DNA from: a virus
Reading direction: 5' to 3' (one strand)
IMG/VR virus record: IMGVR_UViG_3300032087_000806
Location: 1 to 43,884 of that record
DNA: 43,884 nt
Shown here: piece after piece, positions 20,201 through 30,500 of the stretch
How positions within the stretch are numbered: the first letter of the stretch is position 1
Layout: every line of letters starts with the position of its first letter
Program-made: the position numbers and the translations under genes
The notes under the pieces: model-generated
What the model was told of the DNA's origin: nothing
What the model saw: only the letters and a program-made list of their open reading frames with translations
The model's database searches: none

Positions 20201-22449
20201 GGACTAATGATGCTTTTACTTACAGAATTACTAAACAAGGAGATACAGAACTAATACAAGATTTCCTAGGTGCTGTACCTAGAGAAGGTGGACAAATATC
20301 ACAATTTACATTAAGAGGTTTAGTTAATCCTGTAACAAAGAAAGATAGAATTATATATCTAGGTGAAGGTGAATCACAAGAAGCTTATAGATTATTTACA
20401 CAATGGCTAGGTACTAAGAAAATACCTAATAGACCACCTACTGTAAAGATACAAAGATTTGATGTATCACACGAATGGGGTCAATCATTAGATACTGCAA
20501 CTGAACGTTTGTTTGATATATTCATGTCAAGACCTACTAACCAACTATCACGTTCACCTGCTTTTAGACAATTTTATTGGGATGAAATAGCAGATATGCT
20601 ACCACACATGGACGCAGCATTGCGTGACCAAGTAGTGCGTACTGCATATAAATCTAATGTAATGAAAGGTAGCTTAGGAAGAAAGATTAAGAAAGCTGTA
20701 GAAGAACAAAAGACAGGTAATTATAAAGCTACATTACTAGATAAAGATATTGTAGATGTAGATAATATGGCTAAAGCACAAGCATTAACTAAAACACAAC
20801 ATCTTTTGTATGACTTAAACAGAAGGCACGTTACTTCTGAAATACTAAGAAACGTTATACCATTCGCAGAAGTATATATTGAAGTATTAGGAACATGGAA
20901 AAGATTATTAGCTGCTAATCCTGCAATACCACGATACGCACAAATGGGTATAGACGGTGCAAAGAAAAAAGGTTTTATTTATACAGACCCACAAACAGGT
21001 GAGGAGTTTTATAATTTCTCACAGTTTGGAGATAGATTACTTACTAAATGGTCATTAGGTACTGCAGATGAACAAGTAGGTGATGTACAAGCTAGAATAC
21101 AAACTCCTTCTAGATTAGAAGGATTGAATATGATTACAGGTGGTATTGGCTTAGGCTTAGGTCCATTAGCTACAGTACCTATTAATTATATGTTGCCACC
21201 CGGTGATTTAGAACCACAGATTGAAAGAGTAATATTTCCTTTTGGTAGACCTGATGAAATAACAGACCAATTCTTACCGGGTTGGGTTAGAAAGATACAA
21301 TCTATATTTAGTGATGACCCGCAGAAAAGAAAGCTATATGAAGACACAATGATAGATGTTATGAAAGTACATTTAGATACAGGATTGTATGATGATTCTA
21401 CACCTGAACTACAAGCTAAATCACTTGATAGAATAAAGAAAGGTGCTACTAATATTGTGCTTTATAGAGCTGTTACACAAGGTGTTTTGCCTACACAAGC
21501 TTTTGTTAAGTATGAATACAAAACTTCTGTACCGGGTGCTGCATTACATCTTACACCTGATGAGATAGAAGAAAATCCACAATGGTTTGAAACTGCATTA
21601 TTTAGTGATGCATACTATAGAGCTTTAGCTAGATTTGATGGAGATGAGCTTAGAGCTACTGATTGGTTTATTAAACAATTTGGATTTGACCCTGTAGCTT
21701 TAACTACTTCTAAATCTAGAGAACTAACACCTACATCTTACACAGAAGAAGGAACATACTTTGCTGCTGCTAATCCTGAGTTATTTGAACGTCACCCAAA
21801 CGTAGCGTATTGGTTATTTCCTGATGCACCTACAGACGAATTTTATTTAACAGCATACACAAATACTTTTATTACAGGTGCAAGAAAAGCTAGGAACTTA
21901 GATGAATGGTATGAAGATGGATACAAGACAGCACTATTTAATTTAGGAAAAGAAAATTTAAGACGTAATTTGTACGAAAATCCAAACATGGCACTAGATA
22001 GCCAAGCTAGAGATAACCTGTATAAAATGGGCATTATAGAGCTAGCAGACGTATATGACATCAAAGAGTATCCATCTATAAGTGCTGTGCCTGTTGATTC
22101 TCAAATGGACGAATTAAAGCGTATGTTAATAGATGAAGCAGATACTGTAGTTAAATTACCTGACGGACGTAGTATGAAAGTAAAAGATTTACCTGTTGTA
22201 AATGCTATTAATGCATACTTACAACAAAGAGAACTAATGTTAGGTGGATTACGTTATAGAACAGGTGATGTAACTGTTACACTAGGTAGAAGTGACGCAG
22301 AGTCTGAACGTGCTTTATTACAAGAAGTAGCTGATAATCTTATAAAGATTGCACCTGACTTTTACTTTTGGTTTTATAATGTTGGTGTGCGAGAATTTAG
22401 AGATGCTGATACAATGGACTTACCACTATTTGACGGATTTGAATTATGA
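17284..22449 (+). CDS. Giant structural protein, 1721 residues (likely internal/ejection protein)
   Basis: This long mostly helical protein lies directly after the portal cluster. It has no enzyme motif I recognise. Visible features are a Lys/Gln-rich start, a Trp-rich stretch (KPLVLLRPAWTARVVGEEQL and FYHPMSWFGWVLG, around 730-780) and a hydrophobic glycine-rich segment (GGIGLGLGPLATVPINYMLP, around 1285-1305) that could insert in a membrane. The C-terminal 350 residues are rich in aromatic and acidic residues. Large proteins next to a lysozyme-like gene suggest internal virion proteins delivered with the DNA, but their position between portal and capsid genes is unusual. A tape measure is less likely since no tube genes are seen. 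Confidence 0.72.
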   Translation: MALFYHLPHWMENKAAKQAEAKNQKRQAFRNYVAQNPQFTRTLQENSVAFGFLPTDTIVGASLYGLDPSKPEWDAIVDKWLQNEAEEQNKFKEAGKSALRMAFTGLQSMADSIDKTYKANAMALMDRGMKPWNILAWGAMSTLDPTYADDVMNYYRQQPDTPFVQAINKMKNGERVNLGDGILGESTRAEDTEIYQEMVGMGADPAIVSQRLQEELGEPITQNYREEVANFGSYTTNNGTVPLSIGRNIAVELFEPDDWQFNLMSTIFDGAWRLGTDPALWAGSGYAKLAKAVKAAPSVYTKGVIESTEALTAARSAGLVDTMYRRLINKPALNDYFRKSESGYRIAEYLAKAQTHGEIQSLLKYQGTAALYGAIKKADTPEAVIDLLVPHMGTAIKHRLDATSLLTRAVPTRVAGGLYSAAKGKGFQYGFDVGSSTAVKSLGADGTGLGQMLAAAFPIDKLEVRNLDRTYKQMAEWMKFAQVGVKKQDEVLDLLSEMASRQAVTDDLNFVDNFNTIVDLWNNPAGTGVLNEITDSLKASGIPDSVLKGVEQWWASVDETRKYFVTLGQREGVGINTGQIIPGQKFKSLKVNGEEVFISQPTAQLISEYVSEGFIPMPDIRTFIKLVGPMRTFIGKVLTLGIADTASVQKFMTKPLARAINLGVKRELDDVAHGSLTGLEAIEDLFYRGFVAKATRVSKRGEFIDDAIQLQEAAFTRFSSGVMQRLWKPLVLLRPAWTARVVGEEQLRMASANLDSVFYHPMSWFGWVLGRTPAERSKLLKTVTKIKGDEEEAVVAFAKFKDRFGKGMYDITGNITSHHYDHIASMSVGHGGWLGVDPERSRYWKYLNRPTGPDIEGFDKGWARGLFILEKDPLVKALAQFHRPGMTQVSLDEIVESFVNGDLRYIREAFAGNVDDAFVNSKKIILESDQKAREYVESVYARMHYETGGAYEVVNKTTGRVYGMGDEINPQEWTNDAFTYRITKQGDTELIQDFLGAVPREGGQISQFTLRGLVNPVTKKDRIIYLGEGESQEAYRLFTQWLGTKKIPNRPPTVKIQRFDVSHEWGQSLDTATERLFDIFMSRPTNQLSRSPAFRQFYWDEIADMLPHMDAALRDQVVRTAYKSNVMKGSLGRKIKKAVEEQKTGNYKATLLDKDIVDVDNMAKAQALTKTQHLLYDLNRRHVTSEILRNVIPFAEVYIEVLGTWKRLLAANPAIPRYAQMGIDGAKKKGFIYTDPQTGEEFYNFSQFGDRLLTKWSLGTADEQVGDVQARIQTPSRLEGLNMITGGIGLGLGPLATVPINYMLPPGDLEPQIERVIFPFGRPDEITDQFLPGWVRKIQSIFSDDPQKRKLYEDTMIDVMKVHLDTGLYDDSTPELQAKSLDRIKKGATNIVLYRAVTQGVLPTQAFVKYEYKTSVPGAALHLTPDEIEENPQWFETALFSDAYYRALARFDGDELRATDWFIKQFGFDPVALTTSKSRELTPTSYTEEGTYFAAANPELFERHPNVAYWLFPDAPTDEFYLTAYTNTFITGARKARNLDEWYEDGYKTALFNLGKENLRRNLYENPNMALDSQARDNLYKMGIIELADVYDIKEYPSISAVPVDSQMDELKRMLIDEADTVVKLPDGRSMKVKDLPVVNAINAYLQQRELMLGGLRYRTGDVTVTLGRSDAESERALLQEVADNLIKIAPDFYFWFYNVGVREFRDADTMDLPLFDGFEL

Positions 22450-23813
22450 CAGTACAAGAAGCATATAACAAAATACTACCTTTACTTGAATACTATATTG
22501 TTACTGATTTGTTTACAGAGTATGGTATGAAAGAACAAGCATTTGGCAATGAAGGTATGATTGATAATCAAATATTTCAGATACTAGAATCTATGCCTTA
22601 TGAACTTTCACAAGCAGAAAAAGGTGAATTAGAAAGAATGCTGAAAGAAGAAGGTATGCTTTTGTTTAATTATTATGACAACAATATAAATGCTTTAACA
22701 ACACGCAAAGAAAAATTAGATATAGCTTTACCTACATTAGTTGAAGAAGCACCTGAGTTGTGGAGAGATATACTAGACCAAAGCAGAATGACAGATGCAG
22801 AAAGAGAGTATGAAGAATTTATACAATCTCAATCAGCAATAAGTGGTTTACTAGGTGATGAACTTACACAACAACAAATGGAAATTGCAATTGGCAATTT
22901 AATGGCAGGGGATTTTTATGGATTAGTAGGTAATCCTACTATAGGTAGACGACAGTTTGGAAATGGTACTATTCCTATGTTTCAAATAGGTTTAGAAACT
23001 AACTTGTATTCAGACCCACACATAACGCAAAGTGGTATGACATGGTTACAAGATGTACAGATTGGATTAGTAGAATTAGGTTTGTTAGGAGATTTTTATG
23101 GGGACCAAGATAGAACTATATTTACTCCTAATCAATTAGACCAACCAACACAAAGAGCTATACAGGACGCTATGGGTATATTAAACAGAAGTGGTCAATA
23201 TCTTCCTGATAGTGAAACATTGCTTAAAGATTTTAAAGAAGCAGGATTAAATACTGCAGGATTAGAAGCTGTATTACAATCGGGTGAAGCAGGTCAGATT
23301 GCACAATTTTTTGGTAGTGTAGCTGCAAGTCCTGAGATGAAAAGTATATTTCACAATTACTTTATGACAGGTATTAATAACATGATTAATGATAAAAAGA
23401 AATTAGGTGGAGATATGCAAGTTATTGTTACGCCTTCTTTTGAAGCAAGAGTAGCAGATGCTAAATCACAATGGGCTAGAATTACAGGTGGTATGATGAA
23501 CCCTTATCTAGCTGCAGTTGCTGCAGGTGAAATAGATAAAATATATAGAGATGTACAAATGGATGAAGGTACATACATGGGTCCATATGGTGCTGCAAGA
23601 AGTATATATAAAAAAGCACAACAAGATAGAATTGCAGGTAATGCACCTTCAAGTGCTGTTAAACCTTTTTCTGACCCTGAAGATATTATAGAAAACAAAA
23701 TACAAGAAACAATAATGAAGATGGCAGTAGAAGACAATGCAGCATTTGCAGCAGGAGATACGCAAAAAAATTATGGCACTAATCTATGGGCTTTGCTTAG
23801 TAGTTTGGGTTAG
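22446..23813 (+). CDS. Structural-region protein of unknown function, 455 residues
   Basis: It starts in an ATGA overlap with the giant gene. The product is mostly helical and acidic at the N-terminus (MTVQEAYNKILPLLEYYIVT), with a repeated EYEEFIQSQSAISGLL-like region, an Asn/Gly-rich middle, and a C-terminal segment with PYLAAVAAGEIDKIYRD and KKAQQDRIAGNAPSSAV. No known domain. Its place between two giant genes and before the lysozyme-like gene suggests a virion component. Confidence 0.68.
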   Translation: MTVQEAYNKILPLLEYYIVTDLFTEYGMKEQAFGNEGMIDNQIFQILESMPYELSQAEKGELERMLKEEGMLLFNYYDNNINALTTRKEKLDIALPTLVEEAPELWRDILDQSRMTDAEREYEEFIQSQSAISGLLGDELTQQQMEIAIGNLMAGDFYGLVGNPTIGRRQFGNGTIPMFQIGLETNLYSDPHITQSGMTWLQDVQIGLVELGLLGDFYGDQDRTIFTPNQLDQPTQRAIQDAMGILNRSGQYLPDSETLLKDFKEAGLNTAGLEAVLQSGEAGQIAQFFGSVAASPEMKSIFHNYFMTGINNMINDKKKLGGDMQVIVTPSFEARVADAKSQWARITGGMMNPYLAAVAAGEIDKIYRDVQMDEGTYMGPYGAARSIYKKAQQDRIAGNAPSSAVKPFSDPEDIIENKIQETIMKMAVEDNAAFAAGDTQKNYGTNLWALLSSLG

Positions 23814-23814
23814 C

Positions 23815-24558
23815 ATGTCTTATAACTTCCATCACGATAACGTAATACCACATACAGAACCTGAAACAGTTTATGAAGCTATATTAGAAATTATTAAAGA
23901 CTCAGCTTATGGTGGTGCTACATACGAAGAAGCATGGAATATGTTTGGTGCTATGGCGTGGGAATCATTTGCTGACGCAGATGGAATAGGTAGTGAAGGT
24001 TGGAACAAAGCAGCGTTTAATCCTAAATCACATACATATGATGATGATGGTTTATTAGCTGTTGGTGTATTCCAAGTTAATGTAAATCATTTTCCTGACA
24101 TGATAATGCGTAGCATGATTGATACAGGATATACAGATGAATTTAGTTTTAGTCCTACAGTTTTTACTGTGAAAAAAAATAATTGGAAAGCAGATGACCC
24201 TGATTTAGAAAGAAAGAAACAATTATTTGAAGCTGCAAGATTATGGTTGAAAATGCCTGAAAATGAATATGCTATATTGCAATGGGCATCAGACCCAAAT
24301 ACATTTGACGCACAAGTTAATATTGCTAAAGAAGCATTTAATGATAGAGAAAAAGCAGGTGTATTTGGTGGTGAAGCTTGGGATAGTTACAAGTATGGTC
24401 AGATAGATAAAGGTCATAACATAATAGAAAAAGAATATGGCTTTACTAGATTAGACCAACCATGGCTACACGGTGTAGCGACAGACACATTTGATATAGA
24501 TAACACTACTGAAGTAAAAGAGAAATCAATACTAGATGGGATATACAATAAGTTCTAA
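23815..24558 (+). CDS. Lysozyme/transglycosylase-like virion protein
   Basis: The 247-residue product from the ATG at 23815 starts one base after the previous stop. Residues 44-52 (FGAMAWESF) and 80-92 (LLAVGVFQVNVNH) match the lysozyme-like fold of lytic transglycosylases: catalytic Glu50 after a hydrophobic helix, then the GxxQxN strand-turn. Such domains open peptidoglycan during DNA entry. A longer frame begins at 23737, but that part overlaps the upstream gene and lacks a ribosome site; it would add a hydrophobic stretch (MALIYGLCLVVWV), so a membrane-anchored form cannot be excluded. Confidence 0.68.
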   Translation: MSYNFHHDNVIPHTEPETVYEAILEIIKDSAYGGATYEEAWNMFGAMAWESFADADGIGSEGWNKAAFNPKSHTYDDDGLLAVGVFQVNVNHFPDMIMRSMIDTGYTDEFSFSPTVFTVKKNNWKADDPDLERKKQLFEAARLWLKMPENEYAILQWASDPNTFDAQVNIAKEAFNDREKAGVFGGEAWDSYKYGQIDKGHNIIEKEYGFTRLDQPWLHGVATDTFDIDNTTEVKEKSILDGIYNKF

Positions 24559-27500
24559 TGAATGAAAAAGAATTAAGAGATATATTAGAAAAGTTTTTTA
24601 ATCATACATTAGGTGTGTCATATAAAAATCCTATGATGGTTTACGATACTAATTCGTTGTTATCAGTTGTAGGTAAAACAGTAGGCATTCCTAATGCACA
24701 ACTTAAAACATTAAAGTTAATTATTGAGAAAGCACAAAAGACAGGCAGAATAAACGATAAACTTGTTAAAGGTTTATATAAATCAATAGTAGAAACAGGT
24801 GGAGATTTACAGTTATCTGCATTGATACTAGATAAATCTAAACCTACAGCAGAAAGACTATCTAAAATACTAGAACTTGTTTATGCACCTAGCTATAAAG
24901 GTTTACATAGAAACATGGTAACTAATGGTCCTGCTACTAATTATGATTTAAATCAAACACTACAAGACTTAGACGTAACAGGTAGAACAAGACGTATGCC
25001 TGATGGTCCTACAGGTTTTGTACCTGCTTATACAAACTTACTAGCAGCTATTGCAGCAATAGAAAAAGGGTTTATAGCTGCAGTACCATACCGTAAAGTT
25101 ACAAACAAAATAGGTGATAAAGTAATCCTAAACGAATCACAATCAGATTTATTTATTAAAAGTGCAGAAGCAGCAGCAGATTTTTACGATATTAAAAAAG
25201 TAAATCCTAAAGGTGAAGTAGATAAATTTGAAATGACATTAGATAGATACAATGATATTACAAGAATATTAGAGGTTGTACTAGCTGATGCAGAACTAAT
25301 AAAAAAATATGCATGGCAAGATTTATTAGACCCTGAAGTATTAGCAAAGCTTAATAATGAATTACAAGATGAAATAAATAAAAAGAAAGCTGAAGTAAAA
25401 AATAAACCTGTATTAGATGCTAAAGGTCAAGGAATGATTAATGCATTAAAAGAATGGAAAGCTACACAACCTGATTCATGGTTTGGAAATAATCCTATAA
25501 TAATAAATTCAGGTCAAATGGGTGTAGAAGAAGCAGCATTAGAAAGACACAACAGAAGTGGTTTAAATACAGGTGGTGCTGCACCTGCAGGATTTATTGC
25601 TAACCCTGTAAGTAATCCAAAAATCTTTCCACAAAAAGGAAAAGAATATAACTTAGAACCTTTGTATAACATTACAGATGAAACAGATGGTATAAAACCT
25701 TCTAAGGTAGATGACAATATTGATTCTGCAAAAGTGTATGAATATATAATGGCTAATGCTAGTGATGATTTTAAAAATCATATTAACAAATTAGCTGCTA
25801 TGGGATTTGATGATGTAGCTTTAAAACTTGCTGAGTCTTTTATATATGCAAAACCTAGATTTAAAGAAGAAGGATTTGACAGAGGTTGGTCTGTAAAGAA
25901 AGGTAAGCAAGCAGAGTTTGCTTTAGCAAAACAAATAAACGTAGACGCAGCAGATTTAAATGTAATTATTATTAATAGTAAAAACCCTGACGAAGTGTCA
26001 CTTAAAACTGCTATGTATTCTTTATATGGTGAATATAAATTACCTGCAAACTTGTTAGGTTTTTATGCAGGTAATCAAGATTATGTTATTAAAAGTTATG
26101 CACCTGCAAGTTTAGATTGGCGTGATGTTGCTGATGAGTTAAGAAGGAAATCTACTTTAAAAAGACCTGATACTTATTGGGAAGCAGCAGCAAAATCAAA
26201 GATAAAACAAATAGCAAGAACTGTTTCAGATAGAGATTTATTTGTAAACACTTATACATTAGAAGGTCAAGATGCAAAGAAAAATACTTATGTTATTGAT
26301 TTACAAAATTTTAAACACAATACATTAGCAGGAGCTTTAGAAGAATTTCAAGCAGAATTACTTGGAAAAGGTATGGTGTTGCAAAACATTAATGGTCAGC
26401 TTACTATTGTTGATAAAAACACAGGTGCATCTCAACTGTTTGATACAGATAAAAGTGGATATAAAATACACGTCACAGGTGATACAAGTGTTATTGGTGG
26501 ATACTACAAAGATTTAACAGACAGAATTGTACAAGCATTAGTAAGCCCTGAAGCTTATTATGAACAGTTAGCTAAACCACAGATAATGAAAGAAAATATG
26601 AAAGGCGGTTCTGTACAAGCTGATTATACCAAGTCTCCTGTTGCTTTAAATGAATACAGCGTTGTTAATAATGAACCTATGGAAAAGGTTATGACTAAAC
26701 AAGGAGCAGATGGAAATTTTGTTCCTGATTATAACAATCCAAACGTTGTGTCACAAGTAGATTTAATACGTGATGGCAAACAAAAAGGTTTCTTAATTAG
26801 AGAAGCTGACCTTCTTAAAAAATTAAATGTACCTACAATAAAAGAAGCTATTAAGGTATTAGAAACTAATCCTGAATTAAGACTTACAAATTTTGACCAA
26901 GGTCAAGAAACCAAAGTAAAAATATCTAATTGGGAAAAATTAGAAGCATATAAGTTTGGTAAGACAGAAAGAATGAAAGATGGTAATTATAAACTTGTTA
27001 CACCTAACCAAGATTTTATAGATAAATTTACTGACTTAGTTGGTAACCCAACTGCTACATTTAAAAAAAGTAAAAAACTAAATCCTGAAACAGGTTTGTG
27101 GGAAACAGGTAATGAAAAAATATATTTATCTGAAGGACAAATAGAATATCTTATTAACCAAAGTAAAACACGTTATGATAAATTTAAAAATAAAATAGAC
27201 CCAAAACCTTTTTGGTTGTTAGAAGTAGGAGAAACAGTTAGTCCTGCTGCTAAAAAAGCAGAAGCTATTAATGAAGCACTACGTGCAATTGAACAATCAC
27301 AATTACAATATGCTAGGTATTGGTCATATGGACAAGACCCTAAAGCTATAACACGTATAGGTAAAAATAATTATCCTGCAACAGTAGAAAATAACTTTTT
27401 AGTTAAAGGACCATTAGAACCTTTGTTTGTAGATTTATATCAATTCTTAACTTCATATGAATTTGGACCAAGAGATTTAAGTGTTGAAAGATTAATGGCT

Positions 27501-30500
27501 AACTTATCATCTGACGTATTTATGTCAGAATCTTTACAAGAAATAGTTAATGCTTTACTTGCAGATGAAGTTGGTTTAACTAATGCTGTAAAACCTATAG
27601 ACGCTAAGCAATTAGAAATAGCAAAGAAAAATAATTTCTTAGGTAAATTAACTATGTTTTATAAATTGTTAGGTCATCATAATGCTGTACTAAATGCTAT
27701 AACACTTAACATTGCACAAGAACTTGCAAGTAGAGGATACGACATGCAAGGAAGCATGGAACAGGTACAACAATTTATGGAAGAAATAACTAGCTTAGAT
27801 GATTTAAAAAATAATAAAAAGCTAGAACAAATAATGAATCAGACATTAGGACGTCATCAAGAAGTATTAGCAAACAAAATATATGAAACAATAAATTCTT
27901 TACACATGGCAGAAATAGAAATGCTTACTAAGTATCCCGATATAAAAAATGCGTACAATCAATTAAGAGCTATAGATAAAATAGAAGGTGAGTTTATGCC
28001 ACCTTTACCACCTGACGTAGACCCTGAAGTATTACAAGGTGCAATAATGGATAGAGATGGTGTAGACCCTAGGTTTCAAAATAAAAAACCAACTGACAAT
28101 ATGAATTTATTTAATGCAATGATGGATTCATTTCAAGGAATAACAGGTGCAGATGCCGCAGATTTATTAGAGTTTTATGAAGGATTGCAAGAATCTTTTG
28201 AACAATGGTCAGAAGAAGTTGTTAAATATGGAAGAAACAGAGATAAATATAAATGGATAAAAGACTTTTCCACAATTGTTAATCAGATAGAAGGTGCATT
28301 TACAGAAGCAGAATCACAAGGACGTAATCCTAGACAGTTACTAGCACAAGAAGAAGATTTTATTTTAGCTAAATTAACTGAGTTAGAAAAACACCTTGAT
28401 AAACCTGATGCAAAAGTATTTGAAAAAAGTGTTAGACCGGTATTAGAACAAGTAATGCCTGAAGACCGAGTTAAAAGTGTTAAAGCAATAACAGAATTTT
28501 ATCCTAATGTAATTAAAGAAGTACTTAAACAAAAGGAAATACATGAGAATCTAGGTATATTTACTGACAATGCAGTAGATGGATTTGCTGCTTTACAAAG
28601 AATAATTTATGATTGGTCAGGTTTTTATTTAGGTGAAAATTATTTACGAATAGATAATTTATTTGGTGCTGAAGATAGCGTAAATTACATGGGTAATGAA
28701 ATAGAAAACTATTCTGATGAATTATATAAATCAAGAATGATTACTGAAGAATTTGCATCATCATTACTACCACACATTTTTAAAGATGGATTAGAAAATT
28801 TCTTTGCTTCGTCACCTACAGCATTACAAGCGTTAATGATGAATGATACAAATGTTAATCCTGCTGTACAAGATAAATTTATTAAAGCATTTGTAGATGA
28901 GTATGGTGCAATTGTAATAAATAATGAAGCAATGATTAACAGTATGCAAACAGTTTTACCTTTATTAGCACAATCATCATTTGTAGATAACGGTTCATTA
29001 AAATTATTAATAGACGAAGTATACAAATTAACAGACAAAGGTAAACCACCAACAGTAGATTTTGATGATACTAAAAGTTTGAGAGAATATATAACAGAAG
29101 TGTCAGACCAATTGTTATCAGGTAGTCAAATTGAAGGTGTAGAAGCAATGGATATTGTTAAGACTTTAGAAAAAGTATTTCCACCTAATGACTTTCCTGA
29201 ACTATATAGAGTTATGACAGATGACCCTTTTGCTTTAAATTACATGATGTTTGTACTTGAAACAAATCTTAAAAGATTAGCTGTACGTCCTGAAAATATA
29301 GAAAAAGTATTTAATGTAGAAGTTTCTAAATTAGGAATAGATGAAGAATTTAATTGGCAAGAGTTTAAAAACAAGATAGCTAAAGGTAATGTTTTTAAAT
29401 TATTGACAGGCACAGGAGAAACATTTGATATACAACCTGAACGAGTAAACGAAATTAAAAACGTATCTAAGAAAAGATTATCAGATATGGTTTTTGAATA
29501 TAACAAACTTATGTCAGGCACAGGTGTTCAATTTAAATTAGTGTCTAATATTCCTGATAAGTGGGATATGAAAGCACAACAAGGTAAAAACTTTAATCCA
29601 TTTGTTGTTGCACCTTCAAAAGGAGCAGATGCTTTTTATCATATACAGTTAGTATTACAAGACCCAACCAAATCGTTTGCTGATGTTATGAGTAAAGAAG
29701 TAGCTATGGCTATAACTCATTTACTACAAGTAGAACAACCTACTAACTTTGTAAACAATACAGGATTAGGTGGTAACTATAGCAATAGTCTTTTACGTAA
29801 CGGGTTTTTAAATTCGTATTTATATGCAGATACTTTGGGTGAAGAAATAGGTATGGAAGCTCTTATGAAAGAATTAGAGCTTGAAATAGAATCTACTAAA
29901 GTTTTATTTGAAAAGATTAAAAAAGACACATTAAAGAATGCAGCTCCTGAAGATGTTAAGAAATTAGAAATTACATTTGACTATCTAGAAAGTGGTTTAG
30001 ATGAAGCATACAAGTTAGCTAATGCTAGGGCAATAACCTACGGTAGGCAATTCGTTGCAGAAAAAGGAACTAAGACTTTTTATGGATTAGATGATGCAGG
30101 TGCTTTTCCATTAGCTAAATTAAAAATACCTAAAGAATTTATCTTAGGTGGTGCAACAAATGTAACTAACTCTACATTGTTTACTACCTTTATTGCACCT
30201 ATTCTTCTTAGAAATAAATCACTAGACATAGAAGATATGAAACAAATACAAGATGTATTAAGTAAGAAAGGTGTCAATTTTGAAATAGCACAATATGTTG
30301 ATGTGTTGCTAGATTTAACAGAACCAAAGCTTGGTAGAAAAACATTAGACAATGGATTGCAATTAGCTGATGAGTTATACAATACAATATTTTTTGACAA
30401 AGAAAATGGGTTTATGAAACCTGCAGAAGTTACAAGCAAAGAGTTTAAAATATTACAAAATATAGATAAAGAATATTTTCTCTATCTGAAGCATAAGTTT

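Noticed and set aside
17284-22449. Tape measure protein
   Set aside because: No tail tube, chaperone or sheath genes accompany it, and its place right after the portal does not fit the usual order.
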